64,000 nt of DNA from a bacterium (GTDB lineage: Bacteria; Bdellovibrionota_C; UBA2361; RFPC01): positions 124,001 through 188,000 of the forward strand of contig JAUIIO010000003.1 in the NCBI GenBank assembly GCA_030431715.1, written 5' to 3'. Below the pieces are notes generated by a model, which worked only from the letters and a program-made list of their open reading frames with translations, searched no databases and was not told the DNA's origin. Each line of letters starts with the position of its first letter. The stretch's first letter is position 1. This document shows, in pieces, positions 1-9,163 of this stretch. A program made the position numbers and the translations under genes.

Positions 1-1
1 T

Positions 2-289
2 GTAGCGAATGTTAATCTTGTAGCACGTCGATTTCAGGGAGAAGCCGCCTGTATCTATGAAGGCTACGGGCCAGACCCACGAAATACTGACGATGCTTGG
101 ATAGAGACTTCCCTTTATCTCTTTACTCTTCCGCCACGTGTTGCTGATGAGCTTGTTATTGCAGCAGGTGATGATGCGATTGATGCGCGTTGGATAGATG
201 AATCCGAAATGGATGCATATGCATGGTACGCAAGTCATAAAGGGCGCATTCAGGAAGGATTAAAAATTTATAAAAGTAAAACACAATAG
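2..289 (+). CDS. C-terminal part of a NUDT9-like ADP-ribose pyrophosphatase (partial)
   Basis: The open frame enters from the left edge and ends with TAG at 287-289, giving 95 residues. It contains DPRNTDDAW, close to the DPRNTDNAW signature of NUDT9-type ADP-ribose pyrophosphatases, then AGDDAIDARWID and YASHKG, which match the family's C-terminal Ala-Gly-Asp-Asp and Tyr-Ala-Ser-His segments. The Nudix box itself would lie upstream of the window. Known members cleave ADP-ribose to AMP and ribose 5-phosphate, so a role in NAD breakdown is likely. The next gene's ribosome site begins two bases after the stop, so the two are probably co-transcribed. Confidence 0.8.
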   Translation, partial: VANVNLVARRFQGEAACIYEGYGPDPRNTDDAWIETSLYLFTLPPRVADELVIAAGDDAIDARWIDESEMDAYAWYASHKGRIQEGLKIYKSKTQ

Positions 290-301
290 TTGGAGGTAAT
301 T

Positions 302-1903
302 ATGAGCACACTATTAAATGATGAAGTAGGAACGCAGCTACAGGCAGAGATGGCTCTAGTAAAGAGTGAACTTCCGCATGTTGATTTTGAGCCTGCAAAG
401 GCTACTGAGCTAGAGCAAGACCGTCCCTTTGAGCAGAAGCGTTATCTGGTGGACGGAGAAATTAGAGAATGGACCGGTGCGCAAGTAGATGTTGAAACAC
501 CACTGGATCTTGGTAGAGAGAGTGATGTTATCGGATCATATCCTGCACTTGGGAAGAAGGAAGCGCTAGAGATGATTGAGAGTGCGAGTAGTGCTTATCA
601 ATGTGGGCTAGGAGCGTGGCCACAATCAACGCCTTCTGAGCGCGTCGCAGCTGTTATGAATTTTGCAAATAGTATGAATGATGTTCGTGAGGAAGTTGTA
701 AAACGAATATCGCTTGAGGTTGGCAAAAGCCTTGCTGATGCTGAAACTGAGTTCGATCGAACTGTAGAATACATTAAGAGAAGTTGCCTTGAAACGTTGA
801 CGCTTGCAAACGAGTCTGGAGAGGTTATCGAAGAAGGGGGAGTACAGGCTACTGTATCTCGCGAATCGATCGGGACAGTGCTCTGCATGGGCCCATTTAA
901 CTATCCGCTTAATGAAACGTTTGCCACCATGCTACCTGCTCTCTTGATGGGTAATACGGTAGTAATGAAACCGCCTAAAAAGGGAGTTCTTCTTTTTGAT
1001 CCGCTTCTGGATCTCTTTAAGGAATCTTTTCCTAAGGGTGTAGTGAATGTCATAACAGGAGATGGTCAAGAGGTTATCACTCCAATTATGGAATCAGGTA
1101 AAGTGGATGTACTGGCTTTTATTGGAACCCCTCAGGTTGCCGATATCGTAGCCGGGAATCACCCTGAGCCTCACCGACTAAAAAAGATCTTAGGGCTCGG
1201 TGCAAAGAATCCAGCTGTGATATTTTCAGATGCTGATCTCGATGCCACTATCCCCAAAGCAGTAAAAGGAAGCCTGAGCTTTAATGGACAGAGGTGTACG
1301 GCACTTAAGCTACACTTTGTGGACAGGCATATTGCTGGAGAATATGTTGAGCGATTTGCCTCCGCAGTTGAAGGTCTTAAGGTAGGTCAGCCGTGGGAAG
1401 ACGGAGTAAAGATCACTCCTCTTGCTGAGGGGCCAGCCAAGATCGCATTCCTACGTGAGCTCATTGAGGATGCAGTATCAAAGGGCGCGCAGATAATGAA
1501 CGAGGAAGGGGGAACGGTTAACGGTAACCTCTTTACTCCAGCTGTGCTCTATCCTGTTACTTCCGAGATGAGGATATTTAAGGAGGAACAGTTCGGTCCA
1601 ATAGTGCCAATTGTTCCCGTAAATTCTCCGGGAGAAGCTGTAGATTATCTTGCCAGCCTTCCTTATGGTCAACAGGTAAGTCTCTTTGGTCAGGATGAAC
1701 GAAGACTAAGAAATATGGCATTAACTGCTCAAAAGCTCGTAGGCAGGGTAAACCTAAATGATGAGTGTAAGCGTGGGCCGGATATTCTTCCCTTTACCGG
1801 AAAACGAAGTGCCGCAATGGGTACGCTATCAATTCGAGGAGCTCTTGAAGAGTTTTCAATTGAATCTGTGCTCGCTATGCCGACAAAAAGTAAGGAGGAC
1901 TGA
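302..1903 (+). CDS. gapN: GapN-like NADP-dependent glyceraldehyde-3-phosphate dehydrogenase (aldehyde dehydrogenase superfamily)
   Basis: The protein has 533 residues from the ATG at 302, which has GGAGG at 291-295; an upstream in-frame ATG at 290 lies over that site and is unlikely. It is an aldehyde dehydrogenase most like the non-phosphorylating GAPDH family: the cofactor region GPFNYPLNETFATMLPALL and the catalytic loop FNGQRCTALK (Cys332) are clear. Known relatives oxidise glyceraldehyde 3-phosphate to 3-phosphoglycerate with NADP+. Odd point: the conserved Glu of the LELGG motif is Gly298 here (ILGLGAKNP), 34 residues before the Cys as in Streptococcus GapN (Glu250/Cys284). This residue is the general base in the family, so activity or substrate may differ. 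Confidence 0.82.
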   Translation: MSTLLNDEVGTQLQAEMALVKSELPHVDFEPAKATELEQDRPFEQKRYLVDGEIREWTGAQVDVETPLDLGRESDVIGSYPALGKKEALEMIESASSAYQCGLGAWPQSTPSERVAAVMNFANSMNDVREEVVKRISLEVGKSLADAETEFDRTVEYIKRSCLETLTLANESGEVIEEGGVQATVSRESIGTVLCMGPFNYPLNETFATMLPALLMGNTVVMKPPKKGVLLFDPLLDLFKESFPKGVVNVITGDGQEVITPIMESGKVDVLAFIGTPQVADIVAGNHPEPHRLKKILGLGAKNPAVIFSDADLDATIPKAVKGSLSFNGQRCTALKLHFVDRHIAGEYVERFASAVEGLKVGQPWEDGVKITPLAEGPAKIAFLRELIEDAVSKGAQIMNEEGGTVNGNLFTPAVLYPVTSEMRIFKEEQFGPIVPIVPVNSPGEAVDYLASLPYGQQVSLFGQDERRLRNMALTAQKLVGRVNLNDECKRGPDILPFTGKRSAAMGTLSIRGALEEFSIESVLAMPTKSKED

Positions 1904-1904
1904 T

Positions 1905-2840
1905 ATGGTAGCCATAAGTGATCCATTAGAGGAGGGACTAAGAGATACCCAGTGGCTTGGCGAGTCACTGGGGGCTCTTGATGCCAGTACTTTTTCGTCA
2001 AGATCTCTAGAGTTTGAAGCAGGGGTCATGCATGAAAGGGGAAGTCTTATTGAAGTATGGCGTGATGATCAAGCTAGAATCATGCTTAAGCAGCTCTTGT
2101 TTGATGGAATGTTTGCTCACGATCCGGTTATAGCAGAGTCGTTCTGTGAAACCATTAGTCGTGCTAGTCACGAGAATAAAACAGATAAAGAGCTTTACAC
2201 TGAACTACGCGTGCTCGTAAAAGACAGTATTCTCTCGGGCTTTATTAAGGAGGCATTTGAGAATGATGAGATCGAGAGAGTACAGCGAAGAGCTTTGCAG
2301 CTGGCTGATGAGCTTCATCCACCAGCTCGCCTTGTTGATGTAGGAAGCGGCGATGCACGTATTGCTGGATTACTTGCTGTGCACTGGAAGAAAAATCAGA
2401 CAGAGGTAATTGCACTTGATGTTGAGGACCGGCCGAATAGGAGCGATCAGGTAGAGTTTCGAAAGATTGAGGATGGTGCCATTCCTACTGATCTCAAAGC
2501 TGATGCAGCGCTCTTACTTATGGTGCTTCACCATGAGTCTCAGCCTGAGAAGCTCCTCGGTGAGGTATTCGAAATGCTGGAACCGGGAGGTATGGCGCTT
2601 ATAAGAGAGACTGATCTTGGAGATTCTTCAGATGAACTCTTTCATGCAGCGCTCGATAATCTTTACTATAAAGTACTAAATGACTTACCGGGTGTTCCAA
2701 TTCCAGCAATGTACCGCAGCCTTGAAGAGTGGGGAAAGCTTGCAGTAGAGAGTGGTTTCCGTGTTGAAAAGGTGGTTTCGCCTGAGCCGGATTCACCTGT
2801 TAAGCCATTTCATATGTTGTTAAGAAAGCCCGATGTCTAA
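1905..2840 (+). CDS. Class I SAM-dependent methyltransferase
   Basis: The protein has 311 residues. The start is the ATG at 1905, preceded by AAGGAGG at 1892-1898 inside the end of the dehydrogenase gene and only one base after its stop, so translation is coupled. Motif I is LVDVGSGDARIAGLL, the acidic ribose-binding end of strand 2 is VIALDVED, and a post-motif LLMVLHHESQPEKLLGEV is followed by LEPGGMALIRE. This is the normal layout of a soluble Rossmann-fold methyltransferase. The N-terminal 120 residues are helical and may select the substrate, which I cannot name. Its 3' end overlaps the convergent gene by 21 bp. Confidence 0.8.
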   Translation: MVAISDPLEEGLRDTQWLGESLGALDASTFSSRSLEFEAGVMHERGSLIEVWRDDQARIMLKQLLFDGMFAHDPVIAESFCETISRASHENKTDKELYTELRVLVKDSILSGFIKEAFENDEIERVQRRALQLADELHPPARLVDVGSGDARIAGLLAVHWKKNQTEVIALDVEDRPNRSDQVEFRKIEDGAIPTDLKADAALLLMVLHHESQPEKLLGEVFEMLEPGGMALIRETDLGDSSDELFHAALDNLYYKVLNDLPGVPIPAMYRSLEEWGKLAVESGFRVEKVVSPEPDSPVKPFHMLLRKPDV

Positions 2841-5549
2841 CCGAGAGTAAGTTTGCTCATCAAGGAGTCCGAGCGCATGAAGAGCGCGGTAGGTAGTGGC
2901 TCTAGTGGCAAGTGATCTCAGTCTTCGTGCATTGTCTTTGACGTCCAGTGCATCACAGAAGTAGGTATTTGAGTCAGGAATAGAGCTGGCATCGACCTCA
3001 ATAAGTACTGGGAAGCTTCTTGTCGGGGTAAGCCCGCTTGAATCGAGAAGTTCTCTACCTAGGCGTCTAACAGAGAGTACTTTGAGGCCCGTTTCCTCTT
3101 CTACGCGCTTCATGAGAAAAGCTTTCAGGTCAGGATAGCTTTCTGGCTTGATGTTATTGGGGATATAAAAGTCATAGCCATCAGCAAGCTCATGTTGCTT
3201 AAGGGTATGTTCTACAAGTGGCTTGTCGTCAGCGAGTTGATATCCAAAGCGATAATTTTCACCAGATCGGTAACAGAGACAGACAGGAATACGGTTGTTC
3301 GTAAGGTTCAGGTGCTCTGCAGTCGTAGCGTATTGGAGCTTCACAGTTCTTGGAGCATCTTGGGTTGGTAGGAGAAGCCCGTCTCTGCCGTATTCAGCAA
3401 AGGTGGCGTCCCAAATCTCATTAAATTGATTCTCTGGGCGTGAAGGTGCCGAAATCTGTTCCCATTTTGGGGAAGTAAATGGTCGGCGGGTGCCAAAGAA
3501 AGTCTTAGCGTCTTGAAGCTCTCCCTCGTATGCACCTTGCTGATCGCGAAGCACTTTTTGTGCGGTTGGCCACATAGGAGTGGAGATACCCTTAAGGTCT
3601 TCAAGCAATTCATAGGCTGCAACCGTAAGAGATGGGCTTGTAAGTTGATTTGATTTTAAGATGTCAGAAACACGTCTTGATTCAACTTTGCCGGAGTGAG
3701 AAAAGCCACTTATGTCGTTTTCGATTTTTCTAACTTCACTACTCGTAGGTATCTTTACACGTACAAATATCTTTGTTTCTTCGTATCTTGCCGGATCGGT
3801 AAAGAGAATTTTGCCTTGAGGCTCAATTTCAATTTCTGCGTCTTCAGGTATCCCGGCTCTTTCGCGGAGTCCTCTGCGTACGGCTTCTTCAACGCTTTCG
3901 CCGTCCTTGCGAATAAGACCTATTGATTCTGCTTCGTGCCCTGAACTTAATACCCCATCAAGGTGGTAGTCTCGAGGCAATCCGTTTCCATCTACTTTAT
4001 GAAACATTGCCTCAGGAATGCCTCGTGGCGAATCGGTTCTCTGAAGAATTCTACCGTCCTCTGAATAGGCAATGAGATCGATTACTTCATTAGAGAATTT
4101 TCGCTTTACGAGCTCACGCTCTTCGCCCGTTTCAGCATGCTTATAGAATGTTCTTGTTAGATAAGATGGCTCCTCAATTCGTTTCCCCGCAATCTCACGG
4201 ATGGCAATTGATTCAGAGGGCTGTAGGTAAAGTTCGAAATACTCCTCACCGTAATAATGAACTGGAACGTAACGAGAGATTCGACAATTGAGATCACGCC
4301 TTGCCATCTGAATAAGATCTGAGCGGGTGAGTTCAGGGGTGATTTTACCTTTGATAACGAGTTGACCGTCTGTTTTAAGCTGCTTTACCTGTGCTTTTAG
4401 AAAGTCAGCTACGTTGCCACCTTTAGAGCAAACTTCGGAAAGTACATCATCGTAGATGAAAATACCGTTTAGAGTGCCGGGTTCAAACAGCTCACCTGTG
4501 AGGTTCCCTTCAGCATATTCAAGATTTGGCCCATAGAGGAAGCGGTTTGGTGATTCAAGAGGCACAGCATATACGAAGTTTTCAGGCTGCATTTGAGCAA
4601 AATAAAATGGAGCGTTACGTTCTTTACCTGTATGCCAGAAAGCAAGCGTTGCATCTGAGGCGGTAAAGACGGTTCCCGGTGAAAGTGCCTGAGCGGTTCG
4701 TCGCATGGTTTGATCGAGATCTCGTAAGTGCTTGAGCTGCTCATCTGTTACGGGGCCGGGCTTACGCTCCATCCAAGTAGAAACCAGCTGAAATTCCTCC
4801 TCTTTGTCACGTACTCCAGGAATCGCCGGAACAAGTGCATCGGGAATAATCTCATGCGTACCATCGGGCTCGAATCCGTACTCTATCATCAACATATACG
4901 ATGCAAGATTAGCAAAGCGTTCCGGGCTTGTTATCACTCTGGTTCGTATCGGTCGATCTTCAAACTCCTTTATAACCTGATCCATAACAAGACGCGTAAG
5001 ATATTTTCTAGGGAAGAAGAGATTGTGGGGATTAAATAATCCACTCAGTCGATTTTGCTCCGTATTGATAAGAGCATAGGCGAGAACATCTCTTGTTGTG
5101 ATCCTTGTATTATCCGGCGATTGGGCCCCGGCTGTTACTTCGACAATCTTTGCACCGGGTTCCATTGCGAACTCGAGGAAATACTTGTTGCTAAGAGTTG
5201 GAGCAGACCCACCGTGGAGTTTTACTTTATTCCAGACGTGTTTTGTATTGTACCTTGCTCTTAGTAATGCCTGTGCAGCAGGATGAGGATTATGTTCGAG
5301 ATTCGTCTCGGTGATGTTCGCATCAGATAAGTTGTATACATTTAGCTGGTGCCTAGCGCGTTTTTTAAGCAGAGCCCGTACGTCATCAGACTGAAAGGGG
5401 CGTTCCACTACCGGATCCAGTGGATCTGTTCCAGATGGCTCAATCGCAGCGCTCATTAAAAGGCGATTTAACGAGAGAGCGTCCATCGAGTCGGCCGGGG
5501 GTAGTATGAGATCTTGGTGCCCTGTTTTAGCGTTTAAATCCCTGTTCAT
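2820..5549 (-). CDS. Large fusion protein: methyltransferase-like region plus two Nudix-like regions
   Basis: About 909 residues from the ATG at 5549; a TTG at 5591 would add 14. Neither start has a Shine-Dalgarno, and CATAAT sits just before 5549, so the transcript may have almost no leader. The middle part (GTLNGIFIYDDVLSEVC, then LKTDGQLVIKGKI) looks like the second half of a Rossmann methyltransferase. Next comes a degenerate Nudix box, GESVEEAVRRGLRERAGI, and near the C-terminus a second partial one, KRVEEETGLKVLSVRRLGRE. Not all metal-binding Glu residues of a standard box are present. Together with the NUDT9-like and methyltransferase neighbours this suggests handling of a nucleotide-linked metabolite. 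It is transcribed away from the MarR-type gene and shares its promoter region. Confidence 0.6.
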   Translation of the reverse strand: MNRDLNAKTGHQDLILPPADSMDALSLNRLLMSAAIEPSGTDPLDPVVERPFQSDDVRALLKKRARHQLNVYNLSDANITETNLEHNPHPAAQALLRARYNTKHVWNKVKLHGGSAPTLSNKYFLEFAMEPGAKIVEVTAGAQSPDNTRITTRDVLAYALINTEQNRLSGLFNPHNLFFPRKYLTRLVMDQVIKEFEDRPIRTRVITSPERFANLASYMLMIEYGFEPDGTHEIIPDALVPAIPGVRDKEEEFQLVSTWMERKPGPVTDEQLKHLRDLDQTMRRTAQALSPGTVFTASDATLAFWHTGKERNAPFYFAQMQPENFVYAVPLESPNRFLYGPNLEYAEGNLTGELFEPGTLNGIFIYDDVLSEVCSKGGNVADFLKAQVKQLKTDGQLVIKGKITPELTRSDLIQMARRDLNCRISRYVPVHYYGEEYFELYLQPSESIAIREIAGKRIEEPSYLTRTFYKHAETGEERELVKRKFSNEVIDLIAYSEDGRILQRTDSPRGIPEAMFHKVDGNGLPRDYHLDGVLSSGHEAESIGLIRKDGESVEEAVRRGLRERAGIPEDAEIEIEPQGKILFTDPARYEETKIFVRVKIPTSSEVRKIENDISGFSHSGKVESRRVSDILKSNQLTSPSLTVAAYELLEDLKGISTPMWPTAQKVLRDQQGAYEGELQDAKTFFGTRRPFTSPKWEQISAPSRPENQFNEIWDATFAEYGRDGLLLPTQDAPRTVKLQYATTAEHLNLTNNRIPVCLCYRSGENYRFGYQLADDKPLVEHTLKQHELADGYDFYIPNNIKPESYPDLKAFLMKRVEEETGLKVLSVRRLGRELLDSSGLTPTRSFPVLIEVDASSIPDSNTYFCDALDVKDNARRLRSLATRATTYRALHALGLLDEQTYSRLDIGLS

Positions 5550-5675
5550 GAGGTATATTATGTCTGATTGTCTAAACTTAAGTAAGTTCAAGCAGAGATA
5601 TACTCAGAATAGTTGCCTTGCGCAAGTACATGCTGTATATTGCAGCAAACATATATATGTGGAGCCACTTATATC
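5550..5675. promoter_or_regulatory. Divergent promoter region with two palindromes
   Basis: This 126-bp gap separates the leftward fusion gene from the rightward tandem-MarR gene. It contains the perfect 12-bp palindrome ACATATATATGT at 5649-5660 and the inverted repeat TGCTG-N7-CAGCA at 5631-5647. MarR regulators commonly bind such dyads in their own divergent promoters, so these are the likely operators. This is inference from position and symmetry. Confidence 0.55.
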
Positions 5676-6836
5676 ATGAAGAGTAACCGTAAAAGCCAGT
5701 ATAATGAACTTCACGATCTTATCTTTGAGTTTCAGCGAGTGCAGCGGTTTAAGGGCGCCGAGCTTGGGATAGGGCATGATCAGTTAGGAGAAGGGCTTAG
5801 TTACACAGAGGAATCTGTACTTTTTGTTCTTGATGCAGGAGAGGCTACGAACGTAAAGGACCTTTCAGAGCGCGTTGGTCTTGAGCGAAGCTGGATGTCT
5901 CGAATGGTAGGAGGCCTACTGGACCGCGGGCTTTTACAATCACGCCCTGACCCCGAAGATGGCCGCAGCAAGATCTTAGAACTTACCCGTGAAGGTGAGA
6001 AGCAGCTTTTGAAGGCTGAAGCGAATGCAAAGGAGATATTTACGCAGAGCTTTGCTACACTCTCCGCTACTAAACAGAAAGAGTTAGAGAAGTTGCTATC
6101 TGCTTTTGCCGATGGTCTAGGTGCTCGTAAATTTAAAAAGCACCGCTCTGGCCACGCTCTAGGGTTTCAGCTCGGCCGTATTAGTTCCATCATTGGTATC
6201 TATGGCCGCACTCTCTTTGGAACTGAAATCACGAACACTCAACTGCACATCCTTCTCATTCTTGATAAATACCGAAATTTCCCACTACAGATATCTGACA
6301 TTGATCAATGTGTGTCTTTTGATATGAGCACGGTGTCTAGAACAGTACAATCACTGGTTGATGATGGGCTTATTGAGAAGAATCAAGGGGCTTCAGATAA
6401 GCGAAGTGTTGCATTGTCACTTAGCCGAGAGGGAGAATCAGTATTTAAAGCCTACCGAAAGCAAGCGGTTGCCATCCTTGCAAAAGGGCTTGATGAGCTA
6501 TCAGATGCACAGCTCGACAAGCTCCTTAGCTATTATCGTGATATCACAGCGGGGCTCCCGCATCCGGGTGTCCGTACTGATCATGTCAGGCGGTCACGAC
6601 TGACTTTAAAACCGCTTGTTAAATCCGAGCCGAGTGCACGTAGTGAATCTACCATGCTAAAAAGGCTGGGGAATCTGCAGAGGAGTGTTGGGGCCTATAA
6701 GGGGTCAAAACTCGTCGCAGCCGTAGGAGCTGACTTTTCAAAGCAGGATGGATCTCTTAGTGAGCTAACACTTGTGAATAACGGTGCCGACCTTAAGGAT
6801 TGTAAGGCGCTTGTAGATGCTCTTCTTAAAAGCTAA
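5676..6836 (+). CDS. Tandem-domain MarR-family transcriptional regulator
   Basis: The protein has 386 residues from the ATG at 5676, with GGAG at 5661-5664. Two complete MarR winged-helix domains lie in one chain. The first has LSERVGLERSWMSRMVGGLL and the wing PDPEDGRSKILELTREGE; the second has DMSTVSRTVQSLVDDGLIEK and the wing SDKRSVALSLSREGE. MarR proteins normally act as dimers of single-domain chains, so this looks like a fused dimer or a protein with two different DNA-reading heads. A C-terminal tail of about 80 residues follows. It lies divergent from the methyltransferase-Nudix gene and probably controls it and itself. Confidence 0.82.
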   Translation: MKSNRKSQYNELHDLIFEFQRVQRFKGAELGIGHDQLGEGLSYTEESVLFVLDAGEATNVKDLSERVGLERSWMSRMVGGLLDRGLLQSRPDPEDGRSKILELTREGEKQLLKAEANAKEIFTQSFATLSATKQKELEKLLSAFADGLGARKFKKHRSGHALGFQLGRISSIIGIYGRTLFGTEITNTQLHILLILDKYRNFPLQISDIDQCVSFDMSTVSRTVQSLVDDGLIEKNQGASDKRSVALSLSREGESVFKAYRKQAVAILAKGLDELSDAQLDKLLSYYRDITAGLPHPGVRTDHVRRSRLTLKPLVKSEPSARSESTMLKRLGNLQRSVGAYKGSKLVAAVGADFSKQDGSLSELTLVNNGADLKDCKALVDALLKS

Positions 6837-6938
6837 TTAGCAGCACTTACATTTCAGTACTCATTTATGCGATGTTTCCGGTCCGATAATTCGATTTGTC
6901 CTTGCATCCATCTCTATTTGACTCATACTGTTTAGTTA

Positions 6939-7511
6939 ATGGACGTTAACACAATAATTACGCTCATGTTCGCTGTAGGTATTCCAGCGGGACTTGCTAT
7001 TCACTATTTTACAAACGCAAGTAGAAGCTCTGCGGTTAGAGGCTTTGCGCAGTCTATTGGCTGGGAGTATCTCAGTGAAGATTCGAGCCTCGCCCGTACT
7101 CAAATTACAAAGTGTCCAATATTTGAGGTTGGACAAGCCGGAAGATTTTTAAATGTTATTCGCGGCAAATCTGGTGGAGTTGATGTAGTAGCATTTGATT
7201 ATCGGCATATGATAGGTGGAGCCTTGTCGACCTTCACTCATGATTCCTTACTTGGGGATGCGCTGTTAGGAATACAAAAAAACAGGAAGCCGACCTATTA
7301 TAATATGACAGTCGTAGCTGCGCGTGGCGTAAGGGCAGCGTCAACAGTTCATGAAAAAGTGCCGCAGATGTCGGGTGGACATACATATCTTGAGCGTGCT
7401 GGCGATTGGGCGATTGTGTATCGCTTTGATCGGCGTGTTCCTATCTCCGGGCTAAGAGATTTTATACAAAAGTCAATTCGAACTATTCAGCTGTCTTCCC
7501 AAGAAGGTTAA
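6939..7511 (+). CDS. Unknown protein with one N-terminal membrane segment
   Basis: The protein has 190 residues. The first 25 contain a hydrophobic helix (IITLMFAVGIPAGLAIHYF), and the rest looks soluble, mixed alpha/beta, with no family motif I recognise. The start codon lacks a clear Shine-Dalgarno. It is separated from the MarR gene by 102 bp and from the next small gene by 104 bp, so it is probably its own transcript. An inner-membrane anchored cytoplasmic or periplasmic domain is the most that can be said. Confidence 0.6.
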   Translation: MDVNTIITLMFAVGIPAGLAIHYFTNASRSSAVRGFAQSIGWEYLSEDSSLARTQITKCPIFEVGQAGRFLNVIRGKSGGVDVVAFDYRHMIGGALSTFTHDSLLGDALLGIQKNRKPTYYNMTVVAARGVRAASTVHEKVPQMSGGHTYLERAGDWAIVYRFDRRVPISGLRDFIQKSIRTIQLSSQEG

Positions 7512-7615
7512 TCTCTGGTGCCTTGAAAGAGTTTCTGACCTTTGATTCGCTTAGTACTACCAGTCGTACTATAGTTCATACTGCGGTTACTTCCTCTGCA
7601 TGAAAGGTTTAATAT

Positions 7616-7780
7616 ATGCAGCAGATTTTGCGTAAGGTGTCGTTAGGAGGAGTTTGCCTAGGTATTTCTCTAATGGTGTATGCTATCCTAACAAGCCCGG
7701 GTGAGGTCCCCGGACAGCCCGGTTCGATTGGTTTTGTCATTTTGCTCTTTAGCAGCTTTACCTATCGGATGATGAGCTAA
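7616..7780 (+). CDS. Small membrane protein, two predicted helices
   Basis: A 54-residue open frame starts at the ATG at 7616 with AAAGG at 7602-7606. It has two hydrophobic stretches, VCLGISLMVYAILTS and SIGFVILLFSSFTYR, joined by a short Gly/Pro-rich turn (SPGEVPGQPG). The hairpin-like topology and separate location argue for a real small membrane protein, but nothing identifies its role. Confidence 0.45.
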   Translation: MQQILRKVSLGGVCLGISLMVYAILTSPGEVPGQPGSIGFVILLFSSFTYRMMS

Positions 7781-7886
7781 AGGGCCGCAAAGCCGATGTT
7801 GTGAAACACACATGTGCGGCTCTGTAACGCTTTCGGTTTTATACCAGAGTGAAGCTAGCCGCCATCGCCTACCAACTCAATCTGAT

Positions 7887-8213
7887 TTAGTATGTCTCAC
7901 GAGCAACACTGGGCGAAATCATACAGTGCGTAAAGGGCTTTCCTTTTTCGAATATGGCATTGTCTTGCGCATCAATCTGATCGAGTAACGTATAATATCT
8001 TTCAAGAAATTGTTTCTGTGAAGTAAGTTTCCTTGTTGGGGTCTCTAATACGCGAATTGATTTTCTAGCGTGATGCGACACGGAAAAGAAGATACAGCTA
8101 CCGACTTGAAAGCTTATGTACCAATCGTCTGTATCAACGACCCTGTATCTTCCCTTTGGGATAGCATTTATATCACTTGTAATTTCTACGCACGTACCTC
8201 TTTCGATAAACAT
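7887..8213 (-). CDS. Unknown small cytoplasmic protein
   Basis: The protein has 108 residues from the ATG at 8213, with AGGAG about 6 bp upstream, so the start is well supported. There is no signal peptide or membrane segment. The N-terminal half (GTCVEITSDINAIPKGRYRV) reads like a small beta-barrel, the C-terminal half is helical. I do not recognise a family. The neighbours give no functional clue. Confidence 0.55.
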   Translation of the reverse strand: MFIERGTCVEITSDINAIPKGRYRVVDTDDWYISFQVGSCIFFSVSHHARKSIRVLETPTRKLTSQKQFLERYYTLLDQIDAQDNAIFEKGKPFTHCMISPSVARETY

Positions 8214-8306
8214 ATCGCCACTCCTAACATTTTGTGTATATACGTATTCGTACTTTTGAGGAGAAAGTTTCCTGAATAGTACCGTAGGGGAGTAGTATTA
8301 GTGGTA

Positions 8307-9089
8307 TTAGGCGGCAAGAGAGAGGGCGTTCTCGCTCATTCTCTCAGTGAGAGTGTTGTTCAGCCTGTTATTTTTTGATTGGTTTAGGAGCGCTTCAATG
8401 CGTGTATATACTCCTTCTATTCTTCGCTTAAGAGTTGGGTTTGTTTTTACCTCGTAACGTTCAAGGAGAAATCCGAGTTCAGTAAGCTTTGACTCATTTA
8501 TGAGCTCTTGCTGAAGTGGGATTGTTTCATAGAGTGTTGTGCTTTCAGCAGAAGATGCGTTTTCAGAAATGTAGTCGAGTTCGAGTGCTCGTTCGAAAAG
8601 CCTCTCCTCTAGCGGTTCAATAAGTTTCTCAACAAGCTCTTCGGTCTCATCTCGATAAGCCTCAAAGTAGCTGGTCTCTTCTAAAGCATGTTCAGGTGCT
8701 GCTTCAGTGGAATCATGAGTTCTGTGTAACTTTTTCTTAGACTCTTCTCTAATGTCTGCAAGATAATTCGAGAAAGTGTAGCCATCAAGTTTTTGCTCAA
8801 GGACGGGTGTTGCAATTTCTTCTTCGGGCGAGGCTGCGTGAGCTGCTTGTTGGCTATTGCTTGATTGAGACTGCTCTCTCATTCTTCGCTCTTCTTCTAA
8901 GCGTTTGCGGAGTTCTTCTTCTTTTCGGCGCTCTTCTGCTGGATCTTTTTCTGTTGTCGTAGTTCCAGAATCAAATGAAAAATCTGAAAGAGAGATGAAA
9001 TCGCTAACGATTTGCTGACTAACAGTCTCAGCCACTTGATGAGCAGTGTAGGAATTAAAGCCTTCAGAAAGAGATTGGAACATGCCCAT
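8307..9089 (-). CDS. Unknown charged coiled-coil protein with a C-terminal LAA end
   Basis: The protein has 260 residues. The N-terminal 45 residues contain SQQIVSDFISLSDFSFD, loosely repeated in the protein encoded at 54777-55289 (ADFNLSNESFSYIAQQISSD), so the two may be distant paralogues. Residues 49-75 form a very charged helix (ERRKEEELRKRLEEERRMRE). The last residues are SENALSLAA, which resemble the ClpXP-directed end of the ssrA tag. There is no signal peptide. The start could be the ATG at 9089 or at 9083. The function is unknown. Confidence 0.6.
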   Translation of the reverse strand: MGMFQSLSEGFNSYTAHQVAETVSQQIVSDFISLSDFSFDSGTTTTEKDPAEERRKEEELRKRLEEERRMREQSQSSNSQQAAHAASPEEEIATPVLEQKLDGYTFSNYLADIREESKKKLHRTHDSTEAAPEHALEETSYFEAYRDETEELVEKLIEPLEERLFERALELDYISENASSAESTTLYETIPLQQELINESKLTELGFLLERYEVKTNPTLKRRIEGVYTRIEALLNQSKNNRLNNTLTERMSENALSLAA

Positions 9090-9163
9090 ATTTTATACCA
9101 CTTAAATTTCTTAATCAAAGACGCGATCTGTTACTTGGAGCTTTCGCGAATTCATAGCGTTGC

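Noticed and set aside
7690..7750. GGTTCGATT resembling a tRNA T-arm
   Set aside because: It lies inside a small open frame, with no matching acceptor or anticodon arms around it.
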